Assembly (NCBI GenBank): GCA_020446945.1
Contig: JAGRDS010000001.1
Location: forward strand, 239,189-292,795
Source of the DNA: Parvularculaceae bacterium
GTDB taxonomy: Bacteria > Pseudomonadota > Alphaproteobacteria > Caulobacterales > Parvularculaceae
DNA length: 53,607 bases
Reading direction: 5' to 3'
Below, in pieces: positions 51,780 to 53,607 of this stretch. Made by a program: the position numbers and the translations under genes. Every line of letters begins with the position of its first letter. Within the stretch, counting starts at the first letter, position 1. The notes under the pieces were generated by a model. It had not been told where the DNA came from. It saw only the letters and a list, made by a program, of their open reading frames with translations, and did not search any database.

Positions 51780-52919
51780 CTATCCGTCCGCAAGCCCGTC
51801 CCAGAATTTTTTCACGCGCTTGAAAAATCCGGCTGAAGACGGATTGCAATCGTCGCCGCCGGCTTCGCAGAATTCCTTCAGCAATTCCTTTTGCCGTGCG
51901 GTCAGATTGACCGGCGTTTCAACCTCGATTTCGACAATCATGTCGCCGCGCCCCTTTTGATTAAGGCGCGACATGCCTTTGTGCCTGACGCGGAAACGGC
52001 GTCCGGTTTGCGTTCCTTCGGGAATGGCGATCGAAACGCGCCCGCCCTCAATGGTCGGCCCCTCAACCTCGCCGCCGAGCGCTGCGGTCGCCATGGGTAT
52101 CGGCGCATTGCAGTAAAGATCGGCGCCGTCGCGCTCGAACAGGTCGTGTTTGCTTACATCGACGAAAATATAGAGATCGCCCTCAGGACCGCCGCGCGGC
52201 CCCGCCTCGCCCTCGCCGGCCAGTCTTATGCGCGTGCCCGCTTCAATGCCGGCCGGCACATCGACAACCAGCGTTCTTTCCCTGCGCACACGCCCCTGTC
52301 CGCCGCAATCCGTACACGGATCTGCGATGACGCGGCCTTCGCCGCCGCATTGCGGGCAGGTGCGTTCGAGCGTGAAAAACCCCTGCTGCACGCGAACACG
52401 TCCGGCGCCGCGGCAGGCGCCGCACGCCGTCGGGCCTGAACCCTTTTTCGCCCCCGATCCTTCGCAGGTTTCGCACGCGACCGAGCCCGGCACGGTGATG
52501 GAGGCCTTTTTTCCGTTGAAGGCTTCTTCGAGCGAAATTTCGAGCGCGTATTTTAAATCGGCGCCGCGGCCAGGCCCGCGCGCCCGGCCGGCGCGCGCGC
52601 CCATGATGTCGCTGAAAAGGTCTTCAAATACGTCTGAAAAAGCGCCGGCGTCGAAACCGCCGGCGAATCCATTAAAGCCCGCGCCGCCATTTCCGTTCTT
52701 GAACGCAGCGTGTCCAAAGCGATCATAGGCCGCCCGCTTCTGCGGGTCGGAGAGGCATTCATACGCCTCGTTCATTTCCTTGAATTTTTGCTCAGCCTCG
52801 GCATCGCCCTGATTGCGGTCAGGGTGATATTTCATCGCCGCCTTGCGGAACGCCGACTTGATCGCCGCATCGTCCGCGCCGCGATCAACCCCCAGTAATG
52901 AATAGAAGTCATGCGCCAT
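51780..52919 (-). CDS. dnaJ: Molecular chaperone DnaJ
   Basis: Co-chaperone that delivers clients to DnaK and stimulates its ATPase. The 379-residue protein has the J domain with HPD (32-34), a Gly/Phe-rich linker (about 75-95) and four zinc-binding CxxCxGxG repeats ([32 protein letters not shown]). The C-terminal domains include [11 protein letters not shown] and the dimerisation region. ATG at 52919 is standard. It follows dnaK with 142 bases and a strong hairpin between. Confidence 0.98.
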   Translation of the reverse strand: MAHDFYSLLGVDRGADDAAIKSAFRKAAMKYHPDRNQGDAEAEQKFKEMNEAYECLSDPQKRAAYDRFGHAAFKNGNGGAGFNGFAGGFDAGAFSDVFEDLFSDIMGARAGRARGPGRGADLKYALEISLEEAFNGKKASITVPGSVACETCEGSGAKKGSGPTACGACRGAGRVRVQQGFFTLERTCPQCGGEGRVIADPCTDCGGQGRVRRERTLVVDVPAGIEAGTRIRLAGEGEAGPRGGPEGDLYIFVDVSKHDLFERDGADLYCNAPIPMATAALGGEVEGPTIEGGRVSIAIPEGTQTGRRFRVRHKGMSRLNQKGRGDMIVEIEVETPVNLTARQKELLKEFCEAGGDDCNPSSAGFFKRVKKFWDGLADG

Positions 52920-53025
52920 ACGGGTTTCGTGCGCCCCTTGATCCGTTCAATCCCGCACGCGCGGGAACCCCTAGCCCCTGTCGCCCCCCTTCGCAAACTC
53001 GGGCGCTCGCCTGGGGGTGAACGGA

Positions 53026-53054
53026 CCGGCGGCGCCGTATTCGGGCGCCGCCGG
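53026..53054 (-). promoter_or_regulatory. Strong hairpin between dnaK and dnaJ
   Basis: A perfect 11-bp stem, CCGGCGGCGCC (53026-53036) with GGCGCCGCCGG (53044-53054), closes a 7-base loop right after the dnaK stop. No T-run follows in the leftward direction, so it is not a classic terminator. It may protect the dnaK 3' end from exonucleases or lower read-through into dnaJ. Confidence 0.55.
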
Positions 53055-53061
53055 CCGGATG

Positions 53062-53607
53062 CTACTCTTTCTTATCGCCGTCGACTTCTTCGAAGTCAGC
53101 GTCGACGACGCTGTCATCATCCTTGGCGTCGCCGCCTTCGCCGCCGCTTTCCTCAGCGCCGGCGCCGGCCTTGTACATCGCCTCGCCCAGCTTCATCGAC
53201 GCGGTAAGCATCGTCTGCGTATCGGCGGCGATTTTCTCGGCGTCCGAATTCTCGTCTTCTAGCGTTTTCCTCAGCGTCGCGATCGCGTCTTCGATCGCTT
53301 TCTTTTCGTCGCCGCTGATCTTGTCGCCATGTTCGCCGAGCGCTTTTTCCGTCTGGTGGATGGCGCTCTCGCCGTGGTTTTTCGCCTCGACGCGGCCGCG
53401 GCGCGCCTTGTCCGCCTCAGCGTTCGATTCCGCATCTTTCACCATCGCGTCGATATCGGCGTCGGAAAGCCCGCCCGACGCCTGGATTCGGATCGACTGC
53501 TCTTTATTGGTCGCCTTGTCCTTGGCCGAAACATGCACGATGCCGTTTGCGTCGATATCGAAGGTGACTTCGATCTGCGGTACGCCGCGCGGCGCCGGCG
53601 GGATGCC
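53062..53607 (-). CDS. dnaK: Molecular chaperone DnaK, 3' part
   Basis: C-terminal 181 residues of the Hsp70 chaperone; the gene continues beyond the window edge. The fragment begins [23 protein letters not shown] in the substrate-binding beta domain and passes into the helical lid. It ends with an acidic tail ([19 protein letters not shown]), which contains the EEVD-like end seen in many Hsp70s. dnaJ lies downstream, forming the usual dnaK-dnaJ operon, separated from grpE/hrcA by about 17 kb. Confidence 0.98.
   Translation of the reverse strand, partial: GIPPAPRGVPQIEVTFDIDANGIVHVSAKDKATNKEQSIRIQASGGLSDADIDAMVKDAESNAEADKARRGRVEAKNHGESAIHQTEKALGEHGDKISGDEKKAIEDAIATLRKTLEDENSDAEKIAADTQTMLTASMKLGEAMYKAGAGAEESGGEGGDAKDDDSVVDADFEEVDGDKKE

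Overview
The window is a stretch of GC-rich alphaproteobacterial chromosome made almost entirely of core genes. I see no insertion sequence, integrase, phage gene, CRISPR array, rRNA or tRNA. The alphaproteobacterial assignment is an inference from family content and gene order: mmcB, a UrcA protein, an NDUFS6-like zinc finger, DUF2244 beside nth, fabA-fabB-fabI, and tsaE-amgK-murU-addB-addA-trxA. It also rests on regulatory sites of alphaproteobacterial type: a GTTC-N7-GTTC LexA box, a TTAA-N7-TTAA CtrA box and several promoters like the Caulobacter housekeeping consensus. A Caulobacterales/Parvularculales-like marine lineage fits, but I cannot fix the genus.

Layout. 1-7.3 kb: the 3' part of infB, a GNAT acetyltransferase, rbfA, truB, rpsO, a short-chain dehydrogenase and pnp. 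This is the translation/RNA-decay block, but terminators and inserted genes break it up. 7.4-11 kb: two exported, lipoprotein-like peptidases (DUF885 and S10). 11.2-14 kb: a leftward fabA-fabB-fabI operon for unsaturated fatty acid synthesis. 14-19 kb: an SH3-domain exported protein and a 2-hydroxyacid dehydrogenase diverging around a CtrA box, a PepSY-like protein, a CoA-ester lyase, a methyltransferase and a DUF2141 protein. 18.5-21.6 kb: leftward nth, pyrF, dut, a small membrane protein and moeB. 21.7-28 kb: DUF2244, a membrane protein, gloA, a NatAB-like exporter, a zinc-finger protein, a solitary ABC ATPase and an acyltransferase.

28-31 kb holds the most interesting unit: a leftward operon of an ArsR-family repressor without cysteine, a beta-carbonic anhydrase and a SulP transporter with a STAS domain. 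A good sigma-70-type promoter overlaps an inverted repeat. It reads as a regulated bicarbonate/CO2 acquisition module. 31-35 kb: rph, an unknown membrane protein with an OmpA-like tail, hrcA and grpE. 35-37.6 kb: an Rnk-type regulator coupled to an unknown gene, a solitary yjhX with a strong promoter and possible leader peptide, then mmcB and an NTF2-like gene under a LexA box. 37.6-39.2 kb: an adrenodoxin-type ferredoxin and its reductase. 39.3-48.5 kb: tsaE, MurNAc recycling (amgK, murU), double-strand-break repair (addB, addA) and trxA. 48.5-53.6 kb: a short-chain dehydrogenase, UrcA, an O-antigen ligase/polymerase-like protein, a small membrane protein, dnaJ and the 3' end of dnaK.

All calls come from reading the sequence. 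No database search, structure prediction or expression data was available, so promoters, hairpins and operators are pattern-based candidates.
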